A stretch of 64,000 nucleotides of DNA from Cryobacterium sp. SO2 (GTDB taxonomy: Bacteria > Actinomycetota > Actinomycetes > Actinomycetales > Microbacteriaceae), in assembly GCF_026151165.2 (NCBI RefSeq), contig NZ_CP117849.1:124001-188000 (forward strand). The letters run 5' to 3'. Positions 7,933 to 15,690 of the stretch are shown in pieces. Made by a program: the position numbers and the translations under genes. The notes under the pieces were generated by a model that was not told the origin of the DNA, searched no databases, and worked only from the letters and a program-made list of their open reading frames with translations. Within the stretch, counting starts at the first letter, position 1. Each line of letters starts with the position of its first letter.

Positions 7933-8714
7933 GCGCCCTCCGGCACAACCCCGACAAACCGCTCGCCGGTTGGCGCGTCCTCGTGCCCCGCGGCGGCCCC
8001 TGGGGCGACCAGGTCGCCGCCAACCTGCGCTCCCGCGGCGCCCTGCCGATCGTCGCGCCGATGATCAACTTCGCGCCCACCGACGACGCCGCCGCCCTCG
8101 AAACCGCGCTGGCCAAGCTGGCCGCCGGGGACTTCGACTGGATGACCGTGACAAGCGCCACAACCGTGGACGTGCTGTCCTCGCACCGGGCCGTCGTGGC
8201 GCCCGGCACCCGCATCGCGGCTGTCGGCGAGACCACCGCCGCGGCCCTCGTCGCGGCCGGCTACCACGTCGACATCGTGCCCTCCGAGGACAACTCGGCC
8301 AAGGGCCTGCTCGCCGATTGGGAGGCCGCCACCCACGGCGTCATCCCGTTGCGGGTGCTCACCCTGCGCTCCGAGATCGCCAAGCCGTTGCTCACCGAGG
8401 GTCTGCGCCGCATCGGCCACGACGTCGAATCCGTCGTCGCGTACCGCACCGTGGGCGTGCCCGTCTCCGACCGCGTCGTCGCCGACGTCAAGGCCGGCCG
8501 GGTGCACGCCGTGCTGGTCACCAGCGGCAGCGTGGCCCAGCAGGTGCAGGAGCAGCTCGGTCCGATTCCCACGACCACGCTGATCGCCTGCATCGGCCCG
8601 CGCACGGCGAAGGATGCGGCGGCCATCGGCCTCCGCGTCGACGTCATCGCCGACGAACGCAGCGCCGAGTCCCTGATCGAGGCCCTCGTGCGCCTCGCCC
8701 CGCGCGACCTGTAA
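7929..8714 (+). CDS. hemD: Uroporphyrinogen-III synthase
   Basis: A 261-residue enzyme that closes hydroxymethylbilane with inversion of ring D. Sequence is only loosely conserved in this family, but the two-domain pattern is visible: AGWRVLVPRGGPWGDQVAANL at the start, the TVTSATTVDVL and VTSGSVAQQV Ser/Thr clusters, and CIGPRTAKDAAAIGLRVDVIA near the end. Its position directly after hemC with a GTGA overlap supports the call. Start GTG 7929. Confidence 0.92.
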   Translation: MSALRHNPDKPLAGWRVLVPRGGPWGDQVAANLRSRGALPIVAPMINFAPTDDAAALETALAKLAAGDFDWMTVTSATTVDVLSSHRAVVAPGTRIAAVGETTAAALVAAGYHVDIVPSEDNSAKGLLADWEAATHGVIPLRVLTLRSEIAKPLLTEGLRRIGHDVESVVAYRTVGVPVSDRVVADVKAGRVHAVLVTSGSVAQQVQEQLGPIPTTTLIACIGPRTAKDAAAIGLRVDVIADERSAESLIEALVRLAPRDL

Positions 8715-8771
8715 CCCTCCGCTCCACCCTCGACCCGACCGGCCGCCGCCCCCGCACTCAGGCGGGAGGCC

Positions 8772-8777
8772 TAGGCT
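8772..8777 (+). promoter_or_regulatory. -10 box of hemB (leaderless)
   Basis: TAGGCT ends six bases before the hemB GTG and there is no ribosome binding site, so the message probably begins at the start codon. This would make hemB-hemL a separate transcript from hemQHCD. Confidence 0.6.
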
Positions 8778-8783
8778 GGTCGG

Positions 8784-9770
8784 GTGATAAACCCCGTCAT
8801 CCGCCCGCGACGACTGCGCAGCACCCCCGCACTCCGCCGCCTGGCCAGCGAAACCCGTCTCCACCCCGCCGAACTCGTCCTGCCGCTCTTCGTGCGTGAG
8901 GGCAACGAATCCACCGCGATCTCCTCGATGCCCGGTGTGGTGCAGCACAGCATCGACGGAGCCCGCCGCGCCGTGGCCGAGGCCGCCGCAGCCGGCATCG
9001 GCGGCGTGATGCTCTTCGGCGTGCCCGCTGTGCGCGACGCCACCGGCACCGGGGCCACCGACCCCGACGGCATCCTGAACGCCGCCACCCGCGCCGTCGT
9101 CGCCGAGGTGGGCGACGCCCTGGTGGTGCAGACCGACCTGTGCCTGGACGAATTCACCGACCACGGCCACTGCGGCGTGCTCGCCGCCGACGGCCACGTC
9201 GACAACGACGCCACCCTGCTGCGTTATAACGAGATGGCCATCGCGCAGGCCGAGGCAGGCTCGGCGCTGCTGGGCCTCTCCGGCATGATGGACGGCCAGG
9301 TCGCCTCCGTGCGCGCCACCCTCGACGCCGCCGGCTACGCCGACACCGCCGTGCTCGCCTACTCGGCCAAGTACGCCTCCGCCTACTACGGCCCGTTCCG
9401 CGAGGCCGTGCAGTCCACCCTCGTCGGCGACCGCCGCACCTACCAGCTCGACCCCGCCAACCGCCGCGAGGGCGTGCGCGAGGCCCGCATCGACATCGAC
9501 GAGGGCGCCGACGTCGTGATGGTCAAGCCCGCCGGCAGCTACCTCGACGTGCTCGCCGAGGTCGCCGCCATGAGCTCGGTCCCGGTCTGGGCGTACCAGG
9601 TCTCCGGCGAGTACGCCATGATCGAGGCTGCCGCCGCGCAGGGCTGGATCGACCGCCGCCGCGCCATCGAGGAGTCGGTGCTCAGCATCCGCCGCGCCGG
9701 TGCCGACGCCATTCTCACCTACTGGGCGGTCGAACTCGCCGCCTGGCTCACCGAAACGGATGCCCGATGA
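8784..9770 (+). CDS. hemB: Delta-aminolevulinic acid dehydratase (porphobilinogen synthase)
   Basis: A 328-residue enzyme condensing two 5-aminolevulinates to porphobilinogen. The Schiff-base lysines lie in SAKYAS (about residue 195) and VMVKPAGSYLDV (about 248). The metal region TDLCLDEFTDHGHCGV keeps cysteines, as in zinc-using members. It starts at GTG 8784 in a leaderless arrangement. It overlaps hemL by four bases (ATGA). Confidence 0.96.
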   Translation: MINPVIRPRRLRSTPALRRLASETRLHPAELVLPLFVREGNESTAISSMPGVVQHSIDGARRAVAEAAAAGIGGVMLFGVPAVRDATGTGATDPDGILNAATRAVVAEVGDALVVQTDLCLDEFTDHGHCGVLAADGHVDNDATLLRYNEMAIAQAEAGSALLGLSGMMDGQVASVRATLDAAGYADTAVLAYSAKYASAYYGPFREAVQSTLVGDRRTYQLDPANRREGVREARIDIDEGADVVMVKPAGSYLDVLAEVAAMSSVPVWAYQVSGEYAMIEAAAAQGWIDRRRAIEESVLSIRRAGADAILTYWAVELAAWLTETDAR

Positions 9771-11098
9771 CCGCCAGCACACACAACGACGAGCTCTTCG
9801 CCCGCGCCCAGCTCTCCATCCCCGGCGGCGTCAACTCGCCCGTGCGCGCCTTCAAGTCGGTCGGTGGCACCCCGCTGTTCCTGGTGAAGGCTGCCGGTGC
9901 TTACGTCTTCGACTCCGACGGCCGCGACTACGTCGACCTGGTCAGCTCCTGGGGCCCTGCGATCCTCGGCCACGCCCACCCCGCCGTGGTCGCCGCCGTG
10001 CAGGAGGCCGCAGCGCTCGGGCTCTCCTTCGGCGCCTCGACCCCCGGCGAGACCGTGCTGGCCGAGCTGATCAAGGGCCGCGTCGCCGCGATCGAGAAGA
10101 TCCGCCTGGTCTCCACCGGCACGGAGGCCACCATGACGGCCATCCGCCTGGCCCGCGGATTCACCCAACGTGACCTGCTGATCAAGTTCGCCGGTCACTA
10201 CCACGGTCACTCCGACGGCCTGCTCGCCGAGGCCGGAAGCGGCCTGGCCACCCTCGCCCTGCCCGGCTCGGCCGGCGTCACCGCCGCCACCGCCGCGCAG
10301 ACCCTGGTGCTGCCGTACAACGACCTGGACGCCGTGCGTGCAGCGTTCGAGGCGTACCCCGGCCAGATCGCTGCCGTGATCACCGAGGCCGCCGCGGCCA
10401 ACATGGGCGTCGTCGCCCCGGATGCCGGCTTCAACGCGGCACTGTGCGACCTCGCGCACGAATACGGCGCGCTGCTCATCGTTGACGAGGTCCTCACCGG
10501 CTTCCGGGTCAACCCCGGCGGTTACTGGGCGCTGCAGGCCGACGACGGCGAGAGCTACACGCCCGACCTGTTCACCTACGGAAAGGTCATCGGCGGTGGC
10601 CTGCCGGTGGCCGCGCTCGGCGGCCGGGCCGACGTGATGGACTTCCTCGCCCCGGCCGGGCCGGTCTACCAGGCCGGAACGCTCTCCGGCAACCCGGTCG
10701 CCGTGGCCGCCGGCATCGCCACCCTCACCGCGGCCGACGCCGCCGTCTACGCGCGCCTCGACGAGACCGCCGAGCTGCTCTCCGACGCCGTCTCCAACGC
10801 CCTGTACGCCGAGGGTGTCGCCCACAGCGTGCAGCACGCCGGCAACCTGTTCAGCTTCGTCTTCGGCCAGGAGGCGGCGATCACCCCGCCGCGCACCTAC
10901 GCCGAGGTGCAGCGCCAGGAGGGCTACCGCTACGCGCCGTTCTTCCACTCGATGCTGGAGAGCGGTATCTCGCTGCCGCCCTCGGTGTTCGAGGCCTGGT
11001 TCGTCTCCGCCGCCCACGACGGCGACTCGATCGGCCGCATCCTCGAGGCCCTGCCGGCCGCCGCGAAGGCCGCCGCCGAGGCCCGCCCCACGGTCTGA
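9767..11098 (+). CDS. hemL: Glutamate-1-semialdehyde 2,1-aminomutase
   Basis: A 443-residue PLP enzyme of the C5 pathway that makes 5-aminolevulinate. Typical N-terminus IPGGVNSPVRAFKSVGG, the FAGHYHGHSDG segment, DEVLTGFR, and the PLP lysine in YGKVIGGGLPVAALGG (about residue 272). It is coupled to hemB by ATGA. Glutamyl-tRNA reductase (hemA), which supplies its substrate, is not in the window. Confidence 0.96.
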   Translation: MTASTHNDELFARAQLSIPGGVNSPVRAFKSVGGTPLFLVKAAGAYVFDSDGRDYVDLVSSWGPAILGHAHPAVVAAVQEAAALGLSFGASTPGETVLAELIKGRVAAIEKIRLVSTGTEATMTAIRLARGFTQRDLLIKFAGHYHGHSDGLLAEAGSGLATLALPGSAGVTAATAAQTLVLPYNDLDAVRAAFEAYPGQIAAVITEAAAANMGVVAPDAGFNAALCDLAHEYGALLIVDEVLTGFRVNPGGYWALQADDGESYTPDLFTYGKVIGGGLPVAALGGRADVMDFLAPAGPVYQAGTLSGNPVAVAAGIATLTAADAAVYARLDETAELLSDAVSNALYAEGVAHSVQHAGNLFSFVFGQEAAITPPRTYAEVQRQEGYRYAPFFHSMLESGISLPPSVFEAWFVSAAHDGDSIGRILEALPAAAKAAAEARPTV

Positions 11099-11137
11099 CC
11101 GATCCGGCGGTAGCCCGCGCGACGGTCGGCCTGCCGC

Positions 11138-11205
11138 CAACTGTTCCCGCAGCGGACAATTGCGCCCGGTGCGCCGGGTGCAATTGTCCGCACGGGCAAC
11201 AGTTG
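11138..11205. repeat. 68-base palindromic intergenic element, copy A
   Basis: The outer arms CAACTGTT and AACAGTTG and the inner arms CGGACAATTGC and GCAATTGTCCG flank a GCCCGGTGCGCCGGG core. A second copy of the same 68-base length, with about 54 identical positions, lies at 56599-56666. It sits after hemL and could terminate transcription, but its recurrence suggests a REP/MITE-like dispersed element. Confidence 0.75.
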
Positions 11206-11276
11206 CCGGCTGATTCCACCGCGGCGGCGTTATGGCTTTGTGAGTTACCGACAGGGGGATTTCCAGCCGGACCGGG

Positions 11277-11282
11277 CAGACT
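11277..11282 (+). promoter_or_regulatory. Possible -10 box (leaderless)
   Basis: CAGACT ends six bases before ATG 11289. It keeps A2 and T6 but not T1, so it is one of the weaker members of the leaderless set. Confidence 0.35.
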
Positions 11283-11288
11283 GGGGGA

Positions 11289-12011
11289 ATGGCTTCCTTG
11301 CGCGTACACCCCGACCGGCTGGAGATTCACCTGACGCCCGCGGAGAAGACGCTGGCGTTCCGCCGCGAGGATCTGGTGATCGCGCGTGACACCATCCGTT
11401 CGGTGACGATCACCGACGACCCGTGGATCTGGGTGCGTGGCATCCGTGCCCCCGGCGCCCTCGTGCCCCTCGTGCTGGCGGTCGGTGTGTGGAAGTTCCA
11501 CGGCGGCAAGGACTTCCTCGCGATCAAGCGCAAGCGCCAGGCCGTGGTGATCGACCTGATCGGCGACGAGTTCGCCAGGGTGATCCTCTCCACCAACCAC
11601 GCGCCCGACCTGATCGCCTCACTCAAGCTCGAAGCCACCGACGCGACCGACGTGCCGGAGCTGAACGAGCCTGTCGAGCCCGAGAGCGCCAAGCCCGCCA
11701 AGCCGGCCAAGCCGGTCAGGCGTGCCCGCACCGCGAAGCCGGCCGCACCGCTCGCGCCTGTCGAGCCGATCGAGTTCACCGAACCGGCCGAGCCGGTTGC
11801 CCCGGTGAAGCGCACCAGGGCCGCGAAGGCGGCCAAGCCGGTGGACTCGGCCGACGCCGGTGACGCGACAACGCCCGCCACGCCCGCCACGCCCGCGAAG
11901 CCGGCCAAGCGGGTGCGTACAGCCAAGGCCAAGGTGGCCGCGCCCACGGCGGATCAGCCCGAGACCCCGGAGACCCCAGAGGCCCCCGAGGCTCAGGAGG
12001 CGACCGCGTAG
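11289..12011 (+). CDS. Hypothetical protein: PH-like N-terminal domain with Lys/Ala/Pro-rich histone-H1-like tail
   Basis: A 240-residue protein of unknown function. Residues 1-110 form an ordered region (LEIHLTPAEKTLAF, DPWIWVRGIRAPG, DFLAIKRKRQAVVIDL) resembling the short bacterial PH-like domains built of beta strands. From about 125 to the end it is low complexity: KPAKPAKP, RRARTAKPA, VKRTRAAKAAKP and KPAKRVRTAKAK blocks separated by Pro/Glu-rich stretches, ending in an acidic PETPETPEAPEAQE. The basic AK/PAK blocks resemble eukaryotic H1 and actinobacterial nucleoid-protein tails and could bind nucleic acid or polyanions; this is inference. No signal peptide is seen. Confidence 0.7.
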   Translation: MASLRVHPDRLEIHLTPAEKTLAFRREDLVIARDTIRSVTITDDPWIWVRGIRAPGALVPLVLAVGVWKFHGGKDFLAIKRKRQAVVIDLIGDEFARVILSTNHAPDLIASLKLEATDATDVPELNEPVEPESAKPAKPAKPVRRARTAKPAAPLAPVEPIEFTEPAEPVAPVKRTRAAKAAKPVDSADAGDATTPATPATPAKPAKRVRTAKAKVAAPTADQPETPETPEAPEAQEATA

Positions 12012-12034
12012 GTCGCTCCCGTCATCCGGCTGGG

Positions 12035-12616
12035 TCAGCGAATGGTGCTGGCCCGCACGTGGATGCGTTCGCCGGTCTGGCCGAACAGGCTGAGGATCTC
12101 CGTCGGCTCCGGCCCGGCGCTGCCGAAGGCGTGCGGCACCCTGGTGTCGAATTCGGCGACCTCGCCCACTCCCAGGATCATGTCGTGCTCGCCGAGAGCC
12201 AGGCGCAGTCGCCCGCTGAGCACGTAGAACCAGTCGAAACCCTCGTGGGTGCGCTGCTCCAACGGCTCGTCGCCGGTGCGGCCGGGGATGATCACCTTGA
12301 ACGCCTGCAGGCCGCCGGCGGTGCGGCTGAGCGGCACGAAAGTGCGGCCGTGCCGGGTGAACGGGCGCTGGTCCAGGCGCGGGTCATCCTCGGCCGGGGT
12401 GCGCACGAGGTCGTCGATGGTCACGTCGTGGGCGGCCGACAGGGCGAGCAGCAGCTCCAGGGTGGGTTTGCGCTGGCCGGACTCGAGCCTGGACAGGGTG
12501 CTCTCCGAGATCCCGGTGGTCGCGGAGAGCTGCGCCTGGGTGCGTCCGCTGTGCAGGCGCAACTCACGCAGCCGGGCTCCCACTGTCTGCAAAACGGATG
12601 GTGCGTCGCTGGTCAT
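12035..12616 (-). CDS. XRE family transcriptional regulator with C-terminal cupin domain
   Basis: A 193-residue regulator with a helix-turn-helix at residues 10-65 (RTQAQLSATTGISESTLSRL) and a cupin sensor barrel in the C-terminal half (GFDWFYVLSGRLRLALG, GEVAEFDTRVPHAFG). This architecture regulates amino-acid, polyamine or xenobiotic metabolism; the ligand is unknown. ATG 12616 lies six bases after CATAAT, so the message is probably leaderless; a longer reading from 12640 would start upstream of that promoter. A perfect AGCAAG-N4-CTTGCT repeat overlaps the -35 position and is a likely autoregulatory site. Confidence 0.85.
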   Translation of the reverse strand: MTSDAPSVLQTVGARLRELRLHSGRTQAQLSATTGISESTLSRLESGQRKPTLELLLALSAAHDVTIDDLVRTPAEDDPRLDQRPFTRHGRTFVPLSRTAGGLQAFKVIIPGRTGDEPLEQRTHEGFDWFYVLSGRLRLALGEHDMILGVGEVAEFDTRVPHAFGSAGPEPTEILSLFGQTGERIHVRASTIR

Positions 12617-12622
12617 CCCCTC

Positions 12623-12628
12623 ATTATG
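12623..12628 (-). promoter_or_regulatory. -10 box of the XRE-cupin gene (leaderless)
   Basis: On the minus strand CATAAT, five of six bases of the consensus, ends six bases before ATG 12616. Confidence 0.6.
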
Positions 12629-12635
12629 CCAGATC

Positions 12636-12651
12636 AGCAAGCGCCCTTGCT
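12636..12651. promoter_or_regulatory. Putative operator of the XRE-cupin regulator
   Basis: AGCAAGCGCCCTTGCT is a perfect inverted repeat (6+4+6). Its promoter-distal half occupies the -35 position 17 bases from the -10 box, so binding would block polymerase. XRE regulators commonly repress their own gene. Confidence 0.6.
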
Positions 12652-12679
12652 ATTGCTGCTCGGTCCGCGCGCCCGGTAG

Positions 12680-12743
12680 CTCGCGAAAGCGGTCGTGCGG
12701 CTGCCTCAGCGAGCTGAAGTGACCGCATGGCCGCTCTCGCGGG
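12680..12743. repeat. Imperfect palindromic intergenic element
   Basis: Arms of 21 bases (12680-12700 and 12723-12743) are mostly complementary and enclose an inner CAGCGAGCTG palindrome. It ends two bases from the stop codon of the hydrolase gene, so it could act as that gene's terminator, although it has no T-run and its length suggests a cruciform-type repeat. Confidence 0.55.
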
Positions 12744-12744
12744 G

Positions 12745-13311
12745 TCAGGCGAGGCGGTCGAGGAACTGGATGGAGCGCTCGAGGATGAGCTCGGCGATGT
12801 CCTCGTCGTACTCGCCGAGGCTGGGATCGGCCACAAGGTGCCCCGAGCCCGGGTAGATGAAGAGCTCGGCCTGGCCGGCGTCTCCGGCCAGCTCCTCGAC
12901 CTCGTCGAGCTCGACCCAGTCGTCGCCCTCGCTGACGTGCATCTGCAGGGCTGCGGGCGCCGGCCACGCCGACCCGAACATCGCCGCGGGCACGCCGCCG
13001 TGGTACAGCAGCGCGCCGAGCGCGCCGGCCCGGCTCTGGGCGAGCTTCTGCGCCGGAAGCGTGCCGAGGGAGAAGCCGGCGTAGACGGTGTTCGCCGGGA
13101 GGGCCTCCGCCGCCGCGCGCCCGCGTTCGATGATGGTGTCGAAACCGATGGACTCGGCGTTGGCGACCCCGGCGTCGATGGTGTCGAAGGTGCGGCCCTC
13201 GTACAGATCGGGAACGACGACCTCATGGCCGGCATCCCGCAGCCGTTGGGCGAACTCCGCCACCCCGTCGGTGAGTCCCTGGGCGTGGTGGAAGAGGATG
13301 ACGTGGGTCAC
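12745..13311 (-). CDS. Dienelactone hydrolase family protein
   Basis: A 188-residue single-domain alpha/beta hydrolase. The nucleophile motif is GFSLG (near residue 100), so the nucleophile is Ser rather than the Cys of classical dienelactone hydrolase; SEGDDWVE gives the acid region and GSGHLVADP the catalytic His. HHAQGLTDGV near the start fits the family. The substrate is unknown. It is followed by a palindromic element and preceded by DUF1304 and an AcuI-like reductase on the same strand, possibly one small detoxification group. Confidence 0.82.
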   Translation of the reverse strand: MTHVILFHHAQGLTDGVAEFAQRLRDAGHEVVVPDLYEGRTFDTIDAGVANAESIGFDTIIERGRAAAEALPANTVYAGFSLGTLPAQKLAQSRAGALGALLYHGGVPAAMFGSAWPAPAALQMHVSEGDDWVELDEVEELAGDAGQAELFIYPGSGHLVADPSLGEYDEDIAELILERSIQFLDRLA

Positions 13312-13348
13312 AACGGTCCTTTCGACGGGGCCGCCCGGGCCTGAGTGC

Positions 13349-13729
13349 CTAGGCGAACAGGAAGAGGATGAATCCGATCAGGGGCAGCGTACCCTGCGTC
13401 AGCGCCGACCTCACCCGGCCGGGCCCCGAGGTGGTGAGCACGATGGCCGCCACGAACATCGAGGCCGTGCTGAACAAGATCAGCGCGGCACCGGCCTCTT
13501 CGGGGCCGCCGAAGTACAGGAACAGCCCGATGACGGCGCCGACGGCCAGGAAGAGGTTGTAGAAGCCCTGGTTGTAGGCCAGCACCTTGGTGGTCTCGGC
13601 TTCGGCCTGGTTCGCCAGGCCGAAGCGCAGCCAGGTCTTCGGTCGCGTCCACCAGGCGCTCTCCATCAGGAAGATGTAGACGTGCAGAACGGCGGCGAGA
13701 GCGATGAAGACTGAAGCGAAGAGGGCCAT
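13349..13729 (-). CDS. DUF1304 family membrane protein
   Basis: A 126-residue protein with four predicted transmembrane helices. It carries the family pattern: HVYIFLMES, WTRPKTWLRFG, NQGFYNLFLAVGA and a C-terminal hydrophobic helix. Function is not established for the family. ATG 13729 is six bases after a minus-strand TAGGCT, so it is probably transcribed leaderless. Confidence 0.88.
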   Translation of the reverse strand: MALFASVFIALAAVLHVYIFLMESAWWTRPKTWLRFGLANQAEAETTKVLAYNQGFYNLFLAVGAVIGLFLYFGGPEEAGAALILFSTASMFVAAIVLTTSGPGRVRSALTQGTLPLIGFILFLFA

Positions 13730-13735
13730 TCCTGA

Positions 13736-13741
13736 AGCCTA
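13736..13741 (-). promoter_or_regulatory. -10 box of the DUF1304 gene (leaderless)
   Basis: Minus-strand TAGGCT ends six bases before ATG 13729. An AGGA between box and start could still give some ribosome binding if transcription starts earlier. Confidence 0.5.
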
Positions 13742-13767
13742 GCCGTGTACCGCCGGCGCGCCAGGGG

Positions 13768-14781
13768 TCAGCGGCGCACGTCCACGACCGTGCGACCGTG
13801 CACCTGGCCCGCCAGGATCCGCCCGGCCGCCGCGAACGAGTCCTCGAGGGAGATGATCGCGGTGAGGCCGTCGAGGAGCTCGAGGTCCAGGTCGGTGGCG
13901 AGGCGGCCCCAGGCCTCCTCGCGGAGTGCCAGCGGCGCCTGGACCGAGTTGATGCCGGCCAGGGTGACGGCCCGCAGGATGAACGGCATCACCGTGGTCG
14001 GCAGGTCGGCGCCCTGGGCCAGCCCGCAGGAGGCCACGACGCCGCCCTGGTGGGTCTGGGCCAGGATGTTGGCGAGCGTGAAGCTGCCCACGGAGTCGAT
14101 GGCGCCCGCCCAGCGCTGCGCCTGCAGGGGCTTGCCGGCCTCGTCGATGGTGTGCCGGTCGAGCAGCTCGGCGGTGCCGAGTCCGCGCAGGTAGTCGCCG
14201 AGCTCGGCGCCGCGCCCGGTGGAGGCGACCACCCGGTAGCCGCGAGCCGCGAGCAGTGCGATCGCGATGGATCCCACCCCGCCGGCCGCGCCGGTCACGA
14301 GGATGTCGCCGGAATCCGGGGTGACCCCGCCACGCTCAAGGGCGAGTACGGCGAGCATGGCCGTGAAGCCGGCGGTGCCGATGGCCGCGGCGCGGCTGGC
14401 GCTCACGGCATCCGGCAGGCGCACGAGGGAGGCGCCGGAGACGCGGGCCCGTTCGGCGAGGCCGCCGTGGTGGCTCTCGCCGATGCCCGCACCGTTGAGG
14501 ATGACGCGGTCGCCGGCCGCCCAGCGCGGGTCGCTGCTCGACTCGACCGTGCCGACCAGGTCGATGCCCGCGATCAGCGGCCACACCCGTACTACGCCGG
14601 GCTTGCCCATCAGGGCCAGGCCGTCCTTGTAGTTGATGCTGGAGAACTCCACCGCCACGGTGACGTCGCCGTCCATCAGGGCATCGTTCCCGACCGTGGT
14701 CAGGGCCGCGGATTGGATGCGTGCGCCCGACTCGTCCTCGGTGCGGGTGACGACGATCGCGCGGAATTCGGTAGCAGACAT
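13768..14781 (-). CDS. acuI: MDR family oxidoreductase, acrylyl-CoA reductase (AcuI/YhdH) type
   Basis: A 337-residue NADPH-dependent medium-chain reductase without zinc ligands. It shows FSSINYKDGLAL, IAGIDLVGTV, GTAGFTAMLAVLALE and the Rossmann VTGAAGGVGSIAIALL (about residues 155-170), all typical of the AcuI/YhdH branch that reduces acrylyl-CoA to propionyl-CoA. YhdH-type members have broader quinone or enal activity, so the substrate is uncertain. ATG 14781 follows TAGGGT by six bases. Confidence 0.88.
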   Translation of the reverse strand: MSATEFRAIVVTRTEDESGARIQSAALTTVGNDALMDGDVTVAVEFSSINYKDGLALMGKPGVVRVWPLIAGIDLVGTVESSSDPRWAAGDRVILNGAGIGESHHGGLAERARVSGASLVRLPDAVSASRAAAIGTAGFTAMLAVLALERGGVTPDSGDILVTGAAGGVGSIAIALLAARGYRVVASTGRGAELGDYLRGLGTAELLDRHTIDEAGKPLQAQRWAGAIDSVGSFTLANILAQTHQGGVVASCGLAQGADLPTTVMPFILRAVTLAGINSVQAPLALREEAWGRLATDLDLELLDGLTAIISLEDSFAAAGRILAGQVHGRTVVDVRR

Positions 14782-14787
14782 GCATTC

Positions 14788-14793
14788 ACCCTA
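14788..14793 (-). promoter_or_regulatory. -10 box of the acuI-like gene (leaderless)
   Basis: Minus-strand TAGGGT ends six bases before ATG 14781. No Shine-Dalgarno sequence lies in the gap. Confidence 0.55.
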
Positions 14794-14850
14794 GACCCGC
14801 GGCAGTTGCCGGATCCGGTCGCACACCGGGCCTTTCTGCCCGCACAGCGC

Positions 14851-15690
14851 CTAGGTGACGTCGCGCTTCCAGCTGATGAAGTACCCGCCGACGGTGGCCG
14901 CGAGGCCGTAGGCCAGCAGCACCAGGCCGCCCTGCCAGCTGGTCAGCACTGCGCCGCCGGGGCTGGCCAGGGTGAAGAAGCTCGCGCCGACGAGCGCGTC
15001 GGAGGCGGCGCCGGGCAGGTACTTGCCGATATCCGCCGTCACCTCGGTGAACGCGGCGGCGAAGCGCAACAGCGGCTCGACGAACTGGGTGAAGGCGAGC
15101 ACGATCACGATCGACGCCACCTGGCTGGGCACCAGGGCGCCCAGACCCACGCCGATCACGGCCCACAGCGCCATTGCCAGCACGGTGCGCCCGATCAGCG
15201 CCCAGGTCTCGGCGTCGGCGAGCAGCGGGTCGACGCCGAAGCCGCCGAGCACGAGTGCGCCGACCCCCACGGATGCCGCGAGCCCGACCAGGCCGAGACC
15301 GGCGCCCACCACGAACAGCGCGATGGTCTTGGCGCCGAGGACTCGGCCGCGCTTGGGGGTGGCGAGGAAGGTGGGAGTGAGGGTCTGGTGCCGGAACTCG
15401 CCCGTGGTGGCCAGGGCGCCCAGCAGCACCGGGAAGACATACCCGACGGAGGCCGCGAAGCTGTAGATGAGGGGAGGCAGGCTGCCGAGCCCGGCGAGGC
15501 CGCCGGTGCCGCCGCCGGTGTTCATCGAGTCGGGGCTGATCGCGCCGCTTTCGACACCGCCGAACAGGGCGGAGAGCCCGCCGGCCAGTAGGGCGATGTA
15601 ACCGAACAGCACCAGGGCGAGGATCCACCACATGCGGGTGGTGAGGATCTTGCTGAATTCGGCGGCGACGGGGCGCAGGATCAGGTTCAC
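14851..15690 (-). CDS. ABC transporter permease (ABC-2 type)
   Basis: A 279-residue membrane protein with about six transmembrane helices (an N-terminal helix near 20-45, the rest between about 80 and 270) and the ABC-2 feature of a large loop after TM1. The conserved FRHQTLTPTFLATPKR between TM2 and TM3 is typical of NatB/bacitracin-resistance-like permeases. GTG 15690 overlaps the ATPase stop (GTGA), so the pair is translationally coupled. The exported substrate is unknown. Confidence 0.88.
   Translation of the reverse strand: MNLILRPVAAEFSKILTTRMWWILALVLFGYIALLAGGLSALFGGVESGAISPDSMNTGGGTGGLAGLGSLPPLIYSFAASVGYVFPVLLGALATTGEFRHQTLTPTFLATPKRGRVLGAKTIALFVVGAGLGLVGLAASVGVGALVLGGFGVDPLLADAETWALIGRTVLAMALWAVIGVGLGALVPSQVASIVIVLAFTQFVEPLLRFAAAFTEVTADIGKYLPGAASDALVGASFFTLASPGGAVLTSWQGGLVLLAYGLAATVGGYFISWKRDVT

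Noticed and set aside
12679..12713. Attachment site or integron-like site in the palindrome
   Set aside because: No integrase, tRNA or direct-repeat boundary accompanies it; it looks like a terminator or palindromic repeat.
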